A DNA stretch of 64,000 nucleotides from Anaerolineales bacterium UBA2317 (lineage in GTDB: Bacteria; Chloroflexota; Anaerolineae; Anaerolineales; Villigracilaceae): the NCBI GenBank assembly GCA_002345215.1, contig DDVH01000052.1, positions 94,923 to 158,922 of the forward strand, written 5' to 3'. Under the pieces are notes generated by a model. That model was not told the DNA's origin. It did no database searches and worked only from the letters and a program-made list of their open reading frames with translations. The first letter of the stretch is position 1; each line of letters starts with the position of its first letter. Made by a program: the position numbers and the translations under genes. Shown here in pieces: positions 41,631 through 49,607 of the stretch.

Positions 41631-41663
41631 AGACCTGACAGATTTTCAAAACCTGTCAGGTCT
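41631..41663. repeat. Hairpin repeat AGACCTGACAG / CTGTCAGGTCT
   Basis: A perfect 11-bp stem with an 11-nt A/T-rich loop lies between the PLD and ATPase genes. It has no T-tract, so it is a dispersed repeat rather than a classical terminator. Confidence 0.8.
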
Positions 41664-41688
41664 TAAACAGAAATTTTAGGAGACCTTC

Positions 41689-44235
41689 ATGGCAGACTCT
41701 AACTTTTATCTCGGACGTTTATTTGACCCCAAAACTTCAACGCTAACCAACAAGCCACTTGAATATGACCCATCTGATTTAACCACTCACGCCGTCGTAA
41801 CAGGTATGACAGGTTCCGGCAAAACAGGTTTATGTATTGCCATGTTAGAAGAAGCCGCATTGAATGGTGTGCCGGCTATCATCATTGACCCAAAGGGTGA
41901 CTTAACCAATTTGCTGTTACATTTTCCAGAATTGCTTCCATCCGATTTTCAACCATGGATTGACCCCGAAGTTGTGCGCCGTGCAGGTACAACACCAGAA
42001 AAAGCCGCTGAAGAAGCCGCCGATGCTTGGGGAAAAGGAATTGAAGAATGGGGCATGGACAAAAGCCGTATTCTTGACTTAAAAAAGTCTGTACAGTTTA
42101 CGGTTTATACACCGGGATCTAAATCCGGCGAATTGGTTCGTATTCTTTCTTCACTTGAAGCACCAAAATTAGATTGGGAAGAAAATAGTGAAGTAATTCT
42201 TGAACGCATCAACAGTACTGTGACAGCTTTATTAGGATTAGTTGGATTACGTGATGTAGACCCTATTAGTTCTAGAGAACATATTTTGATTTCTAAAATT
42301 TTTGAGGAATTCTGGAAAAATCAACAAGACATAGATTTTGAAGAATTAATTAGACAAACACAAAATCCAAGCTTTACAAGTCTTGGAGCATTTTCTGTGG
42401 ATGAAATTTTCCCTCCTAAAGAGAGGACAACTTTAGCAATAACTTTAAATAATATTTTGGCGTCACCATCGTTTCAAGCATGGCGTGAAGGCGAATCACT
42501 AGATATCGAAAATTTTCTTTATACTGCTGACCGTAGACCACGTCATAGCATTTTTTATCTCGCCCATCTTTCAGATGGCGAAAGAATGTTTTTTACCACA
42601 TTACTTTTATCTGCTATAGAAACTTGGATGCGCACACAAAAAGGTTCGACCTCATTACGCGCGTTGTTATACATGGATGAAATTTATGGTTATCTTCCAC
42701 CAACCGCAAATCCGCCATCCAAGCAACCTTTGCTTCGCATGTTAAAGCAAGCGCGTGCATTTGGTTTGGGTCTTTTGCTTGCCACGCAAAATCCAGTGGA
42801 TATGGATTACAAAGCCCTCTCCAATACAGGCACATGGTTCATCGGCAAACTGCAAACCGAGCGTGATAAGAATCGTTTACTCGATGGTCTCGAAAGTTTA
42901 GCAGGTGGCATCTCACGCGCGCAAATGGATAAATTAATTTCATCGCTTGGCAAACGTGTTTTTGTGATGAACAACGTCAATGAAAAAGCACCGATGTTAT
43001 TCCAAACACGTTGGGTGATGAATTTCTTAGCAGGACCTTTAACCCGTCAACAGATTCCTGATTTGAATGATTTGGTTGGAGCAAAATCTGCGCCTCAATA
43101 CAAGGGGAAATCTGTTTCTAAACCTGTAACAGATTCTCTGCCCAAACAAAAACCTCCTCTTGACCAAGTGCAACCAGTTGTAGTTCCCGTTGCAGAAACT
43201 CGTAGTGCGCAACCTACAACTCGTAATTCAACAAATGGAACATCCACAAAACCGCCTGTACCAAACGGTGTAAGAGAATACTATCTGCCACAAAATTACA
43301 GCTTATCTGAATCATTACAAGCAACCAAACGTTCACAATCCTTTGGTGGCTCAATTCAAGGCGTTATGTATTATCCTGTTCTACTTGCCTCTGCTCAAAT
43401 CCGCATACTAGATAGAAAATACAATGTGGATGTAGAAATCACAAAATCCGTCTTGGTTGAAAACTTAGATCGTCGCGGTATTGTGCGTTGGGAAGAATTT
43501 CCATACGCAGGACCATCCTTAGACAAAATTGAAACCATGCCCGCTGATTCTGCTCGTTTCTCATCCATTGAACCGCCATTGAGTGATGCTAAATTAATGA
43601 ATGCTTTGCTCAAAGATTTTACTGATTGGATTTTCCGCAATTCAGCAGTCAAAGCCCGTGAAAACAAAGCCCTCAAAGTGTTTGCGGGACCGGACGTCAC
43701 TGCTGCGGATTTTATGAAACAATGTGCCGACAAAGCCCGCGAAGCCTGTGATGCGGAAATTGTAAAGAAAACTTCGGCATTAGATAAAAAGATTCGCTCT
43801 TTAGAAGATAAACTTGGTAGAGAAGAACGTGAATTGCGTGAAGATGAAGCTGAATTACAAAACCGCAATATTGAATCTGCGGCGAATTTAGCAGAACTTG
43901 GCGCAAGTTTGTTTGGTCTTACACGTAAGAAAAGTGTTACCACTCAATTTACAAAACACCGACTTGCTCAAAATGCTAAGGCTCAGGTGCAAGAATCAAA
44001 AGAGGCGATTGCTCAATTCACCAAAGAGTTAGAGGCGTTATATCGAGAACGTGACTCAATTGAAGAAGAAATCAATAACCGCTGGGGTAGTGTTGTATCA
44101 GAGTTTACTGAAATTGAAGTGCGCCCCAAAAAGACGGATATTTATGTCAATATTTTTGGTGTGGCATGGAAGCCGAATTACATTGTGCAAGCGGCTGGTG
44201 AAACGATTGAACTGCCAGCCTTTGGTGCGGAATAA
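41689..44235 (+). CDS. HerA/FtsK-like ATP-binding protein
   Basis: This 848-aa ATPase is of the HerA/VirB4-like group. Walker A is GMTGSGKT (39-46), with PAIIIDPKGDLTNL following. Walker B is ALLYMDEIYGYLP (near 325), and FGLGLLLATQNPVDMDYKAL is the sensor/arginine region. A Pro/Thr/Lys-rich linker (about 470-530) leads to a C-terminal domain with a long charged coiled coil (about 700-795) and a beta-rich end (EIEVRPKKTDIYVNIFGVAW). No membrane segment is seen. It has GGAG before the ATG. Function is unknown; DNA translocation is inferred from the fold. No NurA partner is nearby. Confidence 0.85.
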   Translation: MADSNFYLGRLFDPKTSTLTNKPLEYDPSDLTTHAVVTGMTGSGKTGLCIAMLEEAALNGVPAIIIDPKGDLTNLLLHFPELLPSDFQPWIDPEVVRRAGTTPEKAAEEAADAWGKGIEEWGMDKSRILDLKKSVQFTVYTPGSKSGELVRILSSLEAPKLDWEENSEVILERINSTVTALLGLVGLRDVDPISSREHILISKIFEEFWKNQQDIDFEELIRQTQNPSFTSLGAFSVDEIFPPKERTTLAITLNNILASPSFQAWREGESLDIENFLYTADRRPRHSIFYLAHLSDGERMFFTTLLLSAIETWMRTQKGSTSLRALLYMDEIYGYLPPTANPPSKQPLLRMLKQARAFGLGLLLATQNPVDMDYKALSNTGTWFIGKLQTERDKNRLLDGLESLAGGISRAQMDKLISSLGKRVFVMNNVNEKAPMLFQTRWVMNFLAGPLTRQQIPDLNDLVGAKSAPQYKGKSVSKPVTDSLPKQKPPLDQVQPVVVPVAETRSAQPTTRNSTNGTSTKPPVPNGVREYYLPQNYSLSESLQATKRSQSFGGSIQGVMYYPVLLASAQIRILDRKYNVDVEITKSVLVENLDRRGIVRWEEFPYAGPSLDKIETMPADSARFSSIEPPLSDAKLMNALLKDFTDWIFRNSAVKARENKALKVFAGPDVTAADFMKQCADKAREACDAEIVKKTSALDKKIRSLEDKLGREERELREDEAELQNRNIESAANLAELGASLFGLTRKKSVTTQFTKHRLAQNAKAQVQESKEAIAQFTKELEALYRERDSIEEEINNRWGSVVSEFTEIEVRPKKTDIYVNIFGVAWKPNYIVQAAGETIELPAFGAE

Positions 44236-44238
44236 TGT

Positions 44239-44268
44239 TGTAGGGATACGGTGTTGCGTGTCCCTACA
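44239..44268. repeat. Small palindrome TGTAGGGA...TCCCTACA
   Basis: An 8-bp stem with partly paired interior starts 3 bp after the ATPase stop. Confidence 0.65.
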
Positions 44269-44274
44269 AAAATC

Positions 44275-44303
44275 TTGACATCAATTACCAAAAATGATAA
44301 TCT
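44275..44303 (+). promoter_or_regulatory. Sigma-70-type promoter of the cold-shock gene
   Basis: Perfect TTGACA (44275-44280), a 17-bp spacer, then TAATCT (44298-44303). This is the clearest -35/-10 pair in the window. Transcription should start near 44310, leaving a leader of about 70 nt. Confidence 0.75.
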
Positions 44304-44313
44304 TGCACTTGCG

Positions 44314-44352
44314 TGCCCGATTCGCCTTTGAAAGCGTGAAGGTGGACGGGCA
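44314..44352 (+). promoter_or_regulatory. Structured 5' leader of the cold-shock mRNA
   Basis: TGCCCG (44314-44319) pairs with CGGGCA (44347-44352), and CGCCTT with AAGGTG inside, forming a two-step hairpin directly after the predicted start site. The ribosome-binding site (TAGGAG) lies downstream and free. It could be a temperature-responsive leader; this is inference. Confidence 0.5.
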
Positions 44353-44381
44353 TTAAATTTTTTCTGTAGGAGAAATAAAAC

Positions 44382-44594
44382 ATGTCCGAACGTATTGTTG
44401 GAACCGTCAAGTGGTTCAATGCGACCAAAGGCTACGGCTTCATTGGTCATGAAGGTGGCGAAGATGTCTTTGTACACTTCTCTGCCATTCAAAGCGATGG
44501 CTACCGCAAGTTGGAAGCCGAGCAAAAAGTGGAGTTTTCCATTGAAGAAGGACCCAAAGGCAAGCAAGCCGCCAATGTGGTACCAGTTTCATAA
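44382..44594 (+). CDS. Cold-shock protein (CspA family)
   Basis: This 70-aa single-domain RNA chaperone has RNP1 KGYGFI, RNP2 DVFVHF, and the start ERIVGTVKWFNATKGYG. The ending GPKGKQAANVV is standard. It binds single-stranded nucleic acid and melts mRNA structure. TAGGAG lies about 9 nt before the ATG. It is monocistronic: a strong promoter lies upstream and a terminator downstream. Confidence 0.97.
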   Translation: MSERIVGTVKWFNATKGYGFIGHEGGEDVFVHFSAIQSDGYRKLEAEQKVEFSIEEGPKGKQAANVVPVS

Positions 44595-44620
44595 AATAAA
44601 AGTACACATTTTGCAAACCA

Positions 44621-44653
44621 AACAGGGTTGTCGTGAGACAACTCTGTTTTTAT
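44621..44653 (+). terminator. Rho-independent terminator after the cold-shock gene
   Basis: A 12-bp stem (AACAGGGTTGTC / GACAACTCTGTT, one G-T) closes a GTGA loop and is followed by a T-rich run. It also overlaps the end of the convergent ATP-grasp gene. Confidence 0.9.
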
Positions 44654-45738
44654 TTTTTCTTTATGGTTTCAATTTCTCTTGGCTCTATCATTCCCCAACG
44701 TCCGGCGGCGAGATATAAAATATCTAATATCAAATCTTCATATTTTATGCCTTCAGCTTTGGCTTGCAGACATAAATCACTATACTCAGGCGTTAGACCC
44801 GGTAAAGTATTGATTTCGATTAATCTTGGATTGCCTTCTTCATCCAAACGGATGTCAGTGCGAGAAATATCAAGCGCGTAAATGAATTGATGTGCCCGTA
44901 AGGCGAGTTGCCGTAATTTTTTTTCTAAATCCGGTTCAACCTCTGCTGGGCAAAAATATCCTAATGAGCCTTCTTCTGGAACTTCTTTTGATTTGGCTTC
45001 GTTTGTATAAATCCATGTCTCTGTAGAGCCAGATGTATCTAATTCAAGAATGGGGAAGCGATGAAAGCCATCTTTTTCGTACCAATCTGGATTGCGAGAA
45101 TACAATTTTGCATCGGGTCTTCCTAAAATGCCGACGGTAAATTCACGCCCGGGTAAAAATTTTTCAACAAGTGCAGGTTGTTGATAGATATTGATAATAT
45201 ATGCAACCCGTTCACGCAATTCGTTTTCGTTATTGAGAATGGCTTTGGCATCTACTCCCATCCCTGTGCCTTCTCGTGCAGGCTTAACAAACAATGGAAA
45301 TTTTAGTTCTGCGCGCAATACTTCATCACCAACATTAAATTCTTGAAACGGTGCCACAGGTAATCTTCTATCACGCCAGATTCTTTTGGTCATTGTTTTG
45401 TCTAATGAAATTCCATTGGCTAAAACGCGCGATGCAGTATAAGGAATATTGAGCATTTCTAACAAGGCAGGCACTTGGGCTTCACGTGCATCACCACCCA
45501 AACCTTCAGACATGTTAAAACAAATATCAGGTTTATATTTTTTTAAGTTATAAGGTAATTCTCTATCGGCATGGATAAAAGTTGTTGTATGCCCATCTGT
45601 TTCAAGTGCAGCACGAATCGCATCCATCGTTTCGATAGAGTCATAATCTGCAAAAGCATCCGGTGGTACACCTTCAGGTTTTGGTTCATTTTGATTTTTT
45701 ATGTTGCCTAATACTGCAATTTTCCATTTTTTCTTCAT
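44650..45738 (-). CDS. ATP-grasp protein, D-Ala--D-Ala ligase-like
   Basis: This 362-aa protein is of the D-alanine--D-alanine ligase-like ATP-grasp family. ICFNMSEGLGGDAREAQVPA matches the substrate-binding start (N-x-SEG-x-G). FPLFVKPAREGTGMGVD is the ATP-binding lysine loop, and DIRLDEEGNPRLIEINTLPG carries the metal-binding Asp/Glu/Asn set. The ending SDLCLQAKAEGIKYEDLI is family-typical. It is longer than DdlB and may ligate other amino acids. AAGGAG lies 8 nt before the chosen ATG; a TTG one codon earlier is less likely. It is divergent from mreB. Confidence 0.87.
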   Translation of the reverse strand: MKKKWKIAVLGNIKNQNEPKPEGVPPDAFADYDSIETMDAIRAALETDGHTTTFIHADRELPYNLKKYKPDICFNMSEGLGGDAREAQVPALLEMLNIPYTASRVLANGISLDKTMTKRIWRDRRLPVAPFQEFNVGDEVLRAELKFPLFVKPAREGTGMGVDAKAILNNENELRERVAYIINIYQQPALVEKFLPGREFTVGILGRPDAKLYSRNPDWYEKDGFHRFPILELDTSGSTETWIYTNEAKSKEVPEEGSLGYFCPAEVEPDLEKKLRQLALRAHQFIYALDISRTDIRLDEEGNPRLIEINTLPGLTPEYSDLCLQAKAEGIKYEDLILDILYLAAGRWGMIEPREIETIKKK

Positions 45739-45911
45739 CAAACGAACTCCTTGATGTAATCATAGCGCATTGATGTATCAATATTGAATTTCTTAAGGTA
45801 ATTTTTTGATAACTAGACATTGATACACCTTTCAGGTATCATTCATCCGATTTGCTGGCGGTTATTTATGACTAGCAATTTTATGAAATGAAATTGGAGA
45901 AATAAAATCTA

Positions 45912-46919
45912 GTGGCAATGTTTTCGAAAGACCTAGGCGTAGACTTAGGCACCATGTTTACCCGCATCGCTGATGGTAATCAAGTATTGGTAGAAGAACC
46001 AACCATTGTTGCCATTGAAGTGGAAGAACAAAAAATGGTCGCGGCTGGTGTCGAAGCACGTGATATGTACGGCAAAGTACCGGATAACATTGAAGTAGCG
46101 CGCCCATTGAAAAATGGTGTGATTGCTGATTATGAAATTACGGAGACGTTACTTCAATATTTATTACAGCGTGTGAGCGGTTCAATGCGCATCTTTCGCC
46201 CGCGCGTGATGATTTCTGTCCCATACGGAGTCACCAGCGTAGAACGGCGTGCTGTGTACGAAGCCGTCATGGAAGCAGGAAGCCGCGAAGCCTATTTGAT
46301 TCAACAACCATTAGCCGCCGCCATTGGTATTGATTTACCGATTAATTCCCCATCAGGCAATATGATTATATGTTTAGGTGGTGGCTGTACCGAAGCGGCT
46401 GTGATGGCAATGTATGGCATTGTCGCCGCGGATACACTCCGCGCTGGTGGCATGGATTTAGACGAAGCGATTGTTAACTATGTACGTCGAAAATATGGCG
46501 TGGTGATTGGGCAAATCACGGCTGAACAATTAAAGATTCGTATCGGTGCGGCTGTTCCACAAGATGTTGAAAACAGTATGGAAGTGCAAGGTCAAGACCA
46601 AGTGACTGGTTTGCCAAGACCTGTCACTTTAACAACTGGTGAAATTGTAGAAGCCTTGCAAGACCCGTTGCGCCAAATTGTAGAAACAGGCAGAAAAGTT
46701 TTGGAAAAAACTCCGCCAGAATTAGTATCCGATATTATTGATAGAGGCGTAGCGTTATGCGGCGGGGGAGCATTGTTACGCGGTATTGATAAATTGCTGA
46801 CCAAATCTTTAGGCATCCCTGCTTATTTGGTAGATAATCCGCTGACGTGTGTGGTGCAAGGTTCTGTCAAAGGATTTGGTATGTTGAATCTGATTCGCAG
46901 AAATCTGCCGCAGGTGTAG
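45912..46919 (+). CDS. mreB: MreB-like rod-shape protein
   Basis: This 335-aa actin-like protein forms membrane-associated filaments guiding cell-wall synthesis. The phosphate-1 loop is DLGVDLGTMFTRI, the connect-1/phosphate-2 region is NMIICLGGGCTEAAVMAMYG, and the adenosine motif is GVALCGGGALLRGIDKLL. RPRVMISVPYGVTSVERRAV is family-typical. The usual DIGGGT is replaced by CLGGGC, a mild change in phosphate-2. The start is GTG, with GGAG about 12 nt upstream; an ATG two codons later is an alternative. No mreC or mreD is next to it. Confidence 0.92.
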   Translation: MAMFSKDLGVDLGTMFTRIADGNQVLVEEPTIVAIEVEEQKMVAAGVEARDMYGKVPDNIEVARPLKNGVIADYEITETLLQYLLQRVSGSMRIFRPRVMISVPYGVTSVERRAVYEAVMEAGSREAYLIQQPLAAAIGIDLPINSPSGNMIICLGGGCTEAAVMAMYGIVAADTLRAGGMDLDEAIVNYVRRKYGVVIGQITAEQLKIRIGAAVPQDVENSMEVQGQDQVTGLPRPVTLTTGEIVEALQDPLRQIVETGRKVLEKTPPELVSDIIDRGVALCGGGALLRGIDKLLTKSLGIPAYLVDNPLTCVVQGSVKGFGMLNLIRRNLPQV

Positions 46920-46924
46920 AAAGT

Positions 46925-46954
46925 AAAAGGCTTCCAATAAGGAAGCCTTTTTAT
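46925..46954 (+). terminator. Rho-independent terminator after mreB
   Basis: An 11-bp stem (AAAAGGCTTCC / GGAAGCCTTTT) closes a 5-nt loop and is followed by TTATA. Confidence 0.9.
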
Positions 46955-46996
46955 ATGCAGAATCATGTGTCCCGAAGAATGAAGCGGTTCGTTATC

Positions 46997-47614
46997 TTAT
47001 AAATAATAAGTCATTCTTTGTAAATTCGTAGCGGGGTCAGAATATTGTACTTTTACACTGTTTGGCACAGTCACATTCACAGGTGCGTAATTCAAAATTG
47101 ATTTTATTCCCGCTTGTACCAATTTATCTGCAACATCTTGTGCGGCAGAAGCAGGCACAGTCATCATCGCAATTTTCACACCGAGTGATTTTATTTTTTC
47201 ATTCATCGTAGCAGTATCTTCTACAACAAAATCCCCAATTTTTTGCCCGACTTTATTTTTATCATTATCAAAAATTGCCACCACACGAAACCCACGATTT
47301 TGAAAACCATTATAGTTTGCAAGCGCATGACCCAAATCACCTGCACCAACCACCACCACATCCCAAATGCGGTCAACTTTTAAAATTTCACGTAATTTAT
47401 CAATCAAAAATTCAATCGAATATCCCGTACCTTGTTTGCCAAACTCGCCAAATTGCGAAATATCTTTACGAATTTGCGCTGCAGAAATGCCCACATGTTC
47501 ACCAAGTTCTTGCGAAGAAGTGGTCTTCAAACCATTATCTGCCATGCGTTGTAATGCTCGCAAATAAACTGGCAACCGCCCAATGATAATATCTGGAATT
47601 TTTTTGGCATTCAT
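46997..47614 (-). CDS. rex: Redox-sensing transcriptional repressor Rex
   Basis: This 205-aa repressor senses the NADH/NAD+ ratio. The winged-helix domain (about 1-80) has IPDIIIGRLPVYLRALQRM and SSQELGEHVGISAAQIRKDI, followed by SQFGEFGKQGTGY, the Rex DNA-recognition part. The Rossmann domain has VVVVGAGDLGHALANY and AIFDNDKNKVGQKIGD. The C-terminus SILNYAPVNVTVP is typical. A 56-codon upstream extension is open but homology starts at MNAKKIP, so that ATG is chosen. It has no ribosome-binding site and the predicted start lies about 3 nt upstream. A Rex-like operator overlaps the promoter. Confidence 0.96.
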   Translation of the reverse strand: MNAKKIPDIIIGRLPVYLRALQRMADNGLKTTSSQELGEHVGISAAQIRKDISQFGEFGKQGTGYSIEFLIDKLREILKVDRIWDVVVVGAGDLGHALANYNGFQNRGFRVVAIFDNDKNKVGQKIGDFVVEDTATMNEKIKSLGVKIAMMTVPASAAQDVADKLVQAGIKSILNYAPVNVTVPNSVKVQYSDPATNLQRMTYYL

Positions 47615-47623
47615 ATAAATATA

Positions 47624-47654
47624 AATATACCAGATTTTGTACAATTTGACACAA
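47624..47654 (-). promoter_or_regulatory. rex promoter and candidate Rex operator
   Basis: TTGTACAATTTGACACAA (47637-47654) has TTGT and ACAA ends at the spacing of the 18-bp Rex site (TTGTGAA...TTCACAA), with imperfect inner arms. A minus-strand TATATT (47629-47624) lies next to it, and TTGTGT (47654-47649) could be the -35 with a long 19-nt spacer. Binding here would block rex transcription (autorepression). Confidence 0.5.
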
Positions 47655-47729
47655 TCACTTAAAGAAAAAATGCAGGTTTTGTAGATATAAACCCGCATCT
47701 CTCTTAAGGGGAAACTTGATTCTGCTTTT

Positions 47730-49595
47730 TTACAGTTTCCACTCCTGAACTTTTTCACTTTCTTTCGCGCCTTTTTTCCCAATCACTTTGTAGACATTAA
47801 CTGCTTGCGTTTTGCCTTTAACAGTGACTGCATCTGCAAACTCAACATCATATTCATCTTTCACTTCTTGGTATGTGCTTTCGCTTATCAAAATGGGCCA
47901 TGAATATGTTTTGGTCAAATCTTGTAGACGTGAAGCAAGGTTGGCGTTATCACCAATGACTGTGTAATTAATTCTTTGCTCCGAACCTACTAAGCCTACA
48001 AACACTTCGCCAGAATTTAATCCGATTCCCATTTCAATTTGACTTGGCTTGCCTTCTTTTGCCCATTTCTCTCGCATTTCATATAAAGCTTTTCGCATGT
48101 CTAGTGACGCATTCAATGCTCGTAAAGCATGGTCTTCGTAGGGAACAGGCTCACCAAAAAATGCAATGATGGCATCGCCCTCGTATTTATCCACAGTGCC
48201 ACCATGTTTATAAATGACTTTAGACATGGCTTCGAGATATGGATTCAACAAAGCCACCACATCTTCGGGCGACATTTTTTCAGATAACGTTGTAAACCCG
48301 CGAATATCTGAAAATAAAATGGTGATATTGGAGCGTTTATTCAACGAATCTAAATCTTGGGTGGCTACCATTTGGTCAACCATTTCAGGTGAGATGAATC
48401 GGCTAAATAAATTGCGGATGCGTCTTTTTTCTAATTCTTGTGAAACGGCTTGTTCTAAGGTTGGGAGAACAACACCTAAAAACAACATAATTTCTGGCAT
48501 GACCACTGGCAGAACATATCTTTGTTGTGTAAAAATAATGAAGGCTGTTACAAAATATCCAATCATGCCGACAAGTAGCAAAGTAATCGTCACCGTAGGG
48601 CGTTTTGATAACGTAATCAAATAAGCGATTAATGCCATGCCTAAAATAATTAACATGCTCATCCACGGCGGAGCAATGCTGATGTATTTTCCGTTGATGA
48701 TTGTGTCAATGGCGTTGGCGACAATCTCCACACCAGAAGTTGGGATTTGCGTTGAAAATGGAGTCGGGTAAATATCTTGTAATGTGACTGTCGTTGCGCC
48801 AATCAAAACAATTTTGTCTTTGAAAGCATCTGGGTTTTGTTCTAAGACATCACCCAATGCCACACTTGCGGCGGAATAGGTTAAGTATGTTTCAGCAGGT
48901 CCGGCATAGTTGACAATTAATTGTCCGCCGTATAATGGTACGCTTTCATTATTAAATTGCACGCTATTATTGGTTGGGTCAGATGGTGAATCTACACCGA
49001 GGTAAAGTTTTGCAGTTTCAAAAGCCCAGTTGTAATAAAGTAAATTATTGTATTCATCAAAGGCTTGTAAACTTCTCACCACTGCATCTTCATCACGGAT
49101 AAATGATGTGATGCCGATTCCATCTAACACTTCACGATAAGGTGAAAGTGGTTGCGAAAGTGTAGATGTGCTAAACCCTTCCTCGCGCCTTTCGGTGATT
49201 TGCAAAATGTTGACTGCAGTTGTGCTTTCACCTAAGGCTGTTGCAAAGGCTTCATCACCATTCTCTTCATCTGGTTCAAACAGAATAATATCCACGCCGA
49301 CGACTTTTGCGCCACTTGCGTTGATTTGATGCACAATCTCAGCCAAATAGGAACGGGGCCAGGGCCAGCGATAGCCCGTGTAATTGAATGAAAAATCATC
49401 AATGGCGACAATGACAATATCACTAGAAGGTGTTTCGTCACCACGCAAACGCATGAGCGAATCACGCGCGGAATATTCCATCGTTTCAAGTGGCGTTGTC
49501 ACTTGTGGTAATAATCCTACGGCTTGAATCAAAATTAAGAGGATTGCAGTTCCTAAAATTAATCCAAGCCGTAGGTTGAAGGGCTTATTTTTCAT
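47730..49595 (-). CDS. CHASE2-domain adenylate/guanylate cyclase
   Basis: This 621-aa membrane cyclase has a signal/anchor helix (about 11-30), an extracytoplasmic CHASE2 sensor (about 35-325), three membrane segments (about 327-400), and a class III cyclase domain (about 425-605). The metal-binding Asp residues are in LFSDIRGFTTLSE and in DKYEGDAIIAFFG, where Lys fits adenine recognition. The second site is INYTVIGDNANLASRLQ. The dimer should make cAMP from ATP in response to an outside signal. It starts 12 bp after the FecR lipoprotein gene, and this pairing recurs in Chloroflexota and Cyanobacteria. Confidence 0.95.
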   Translation of the reverse strand: MKNKPFNLRLGLILGTAILLILIQAVGLLPQVTTPLETMEYSARDSLMRLRGDETPSSDIVIVAIDDFSFNYTGYRWPWPRSYLAEIVHQINASGAKVVGVDIILFEPDEENGDEAFATALGESTTAVNILQITERREEGFSTSTLSQPLSPYREVLDGIGITSFIRDEDAVVRSLQAFDEYNNLLYYNWAFETAKLYLGVDSPSDPTNNSVQFNNESVPLYGGQLIVNYAGPAETYLTYSAASVALGDVLEQNPDAFKDKIVLIGATTVTLQDIYPTPFSTQIPTSGVEIVANAIDTIINGKYISIAPPWMSMLIILGMALIAYLITLSKRPTVTITLLLVGMIGYFVTAFIIFTQQRYVLPVVMPEIMLFLGVVLPTLEQAVSQELEKRRIRNLFSRFISPEMVDQMVATQDLDSLNKRSNITILFSDIRGFTTLSEKMSPEDVVALLNPYLEAMSKVIYKHGGTVDKYEGDAIIAFFGEPVPYEDHALRALNASLDMRKALYEMREKWAKEGKPSQIEMGIGLNSGEVFVGLVGSEQRINYTVIGDNANLASRLQDLTKTYSWPILISESTYQEVKDEYDVEFADAVTVKGKTQAVNVYKVIGKKGAKESEKVQEWKL

Positions 49596-49607
49596 ACTAT
49601 TATTCTT

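Noticed and set aside
40458..44235. A defence system made of the PLD protein and the HerA-like ATPase
   Set aside because: The PLD protein is a secreted lipoprotein, while the ATPase is cytoplasmic. They are separated by 133 bp and a hairpin repeat, so no operon is evident.
44650..45738. The ATP-grasp protein as a definite D-Ala--D-Ala ligase
   Set aside because: Motifs support the superfamily, but no mur gene is adjacent and the length differs from DdlB. Only a family-level call is safe.
45912..46919. The MreB-like gene as an FtsA or DnaK relative
   Set aside because: Length and motifs (RPRVMISVPYGVTSVERRAV, GGGALLRG) fit MreB. FtsA or DnaK domains are absent.
47615..47782. A 56-residue N-terminal extension of Rex
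   Set aside because: Homology to Rex begins at MNAKKIP. The extension overlaps the 3' end of the cyclase gene and the candidate operator, and its composition is not protein-like.
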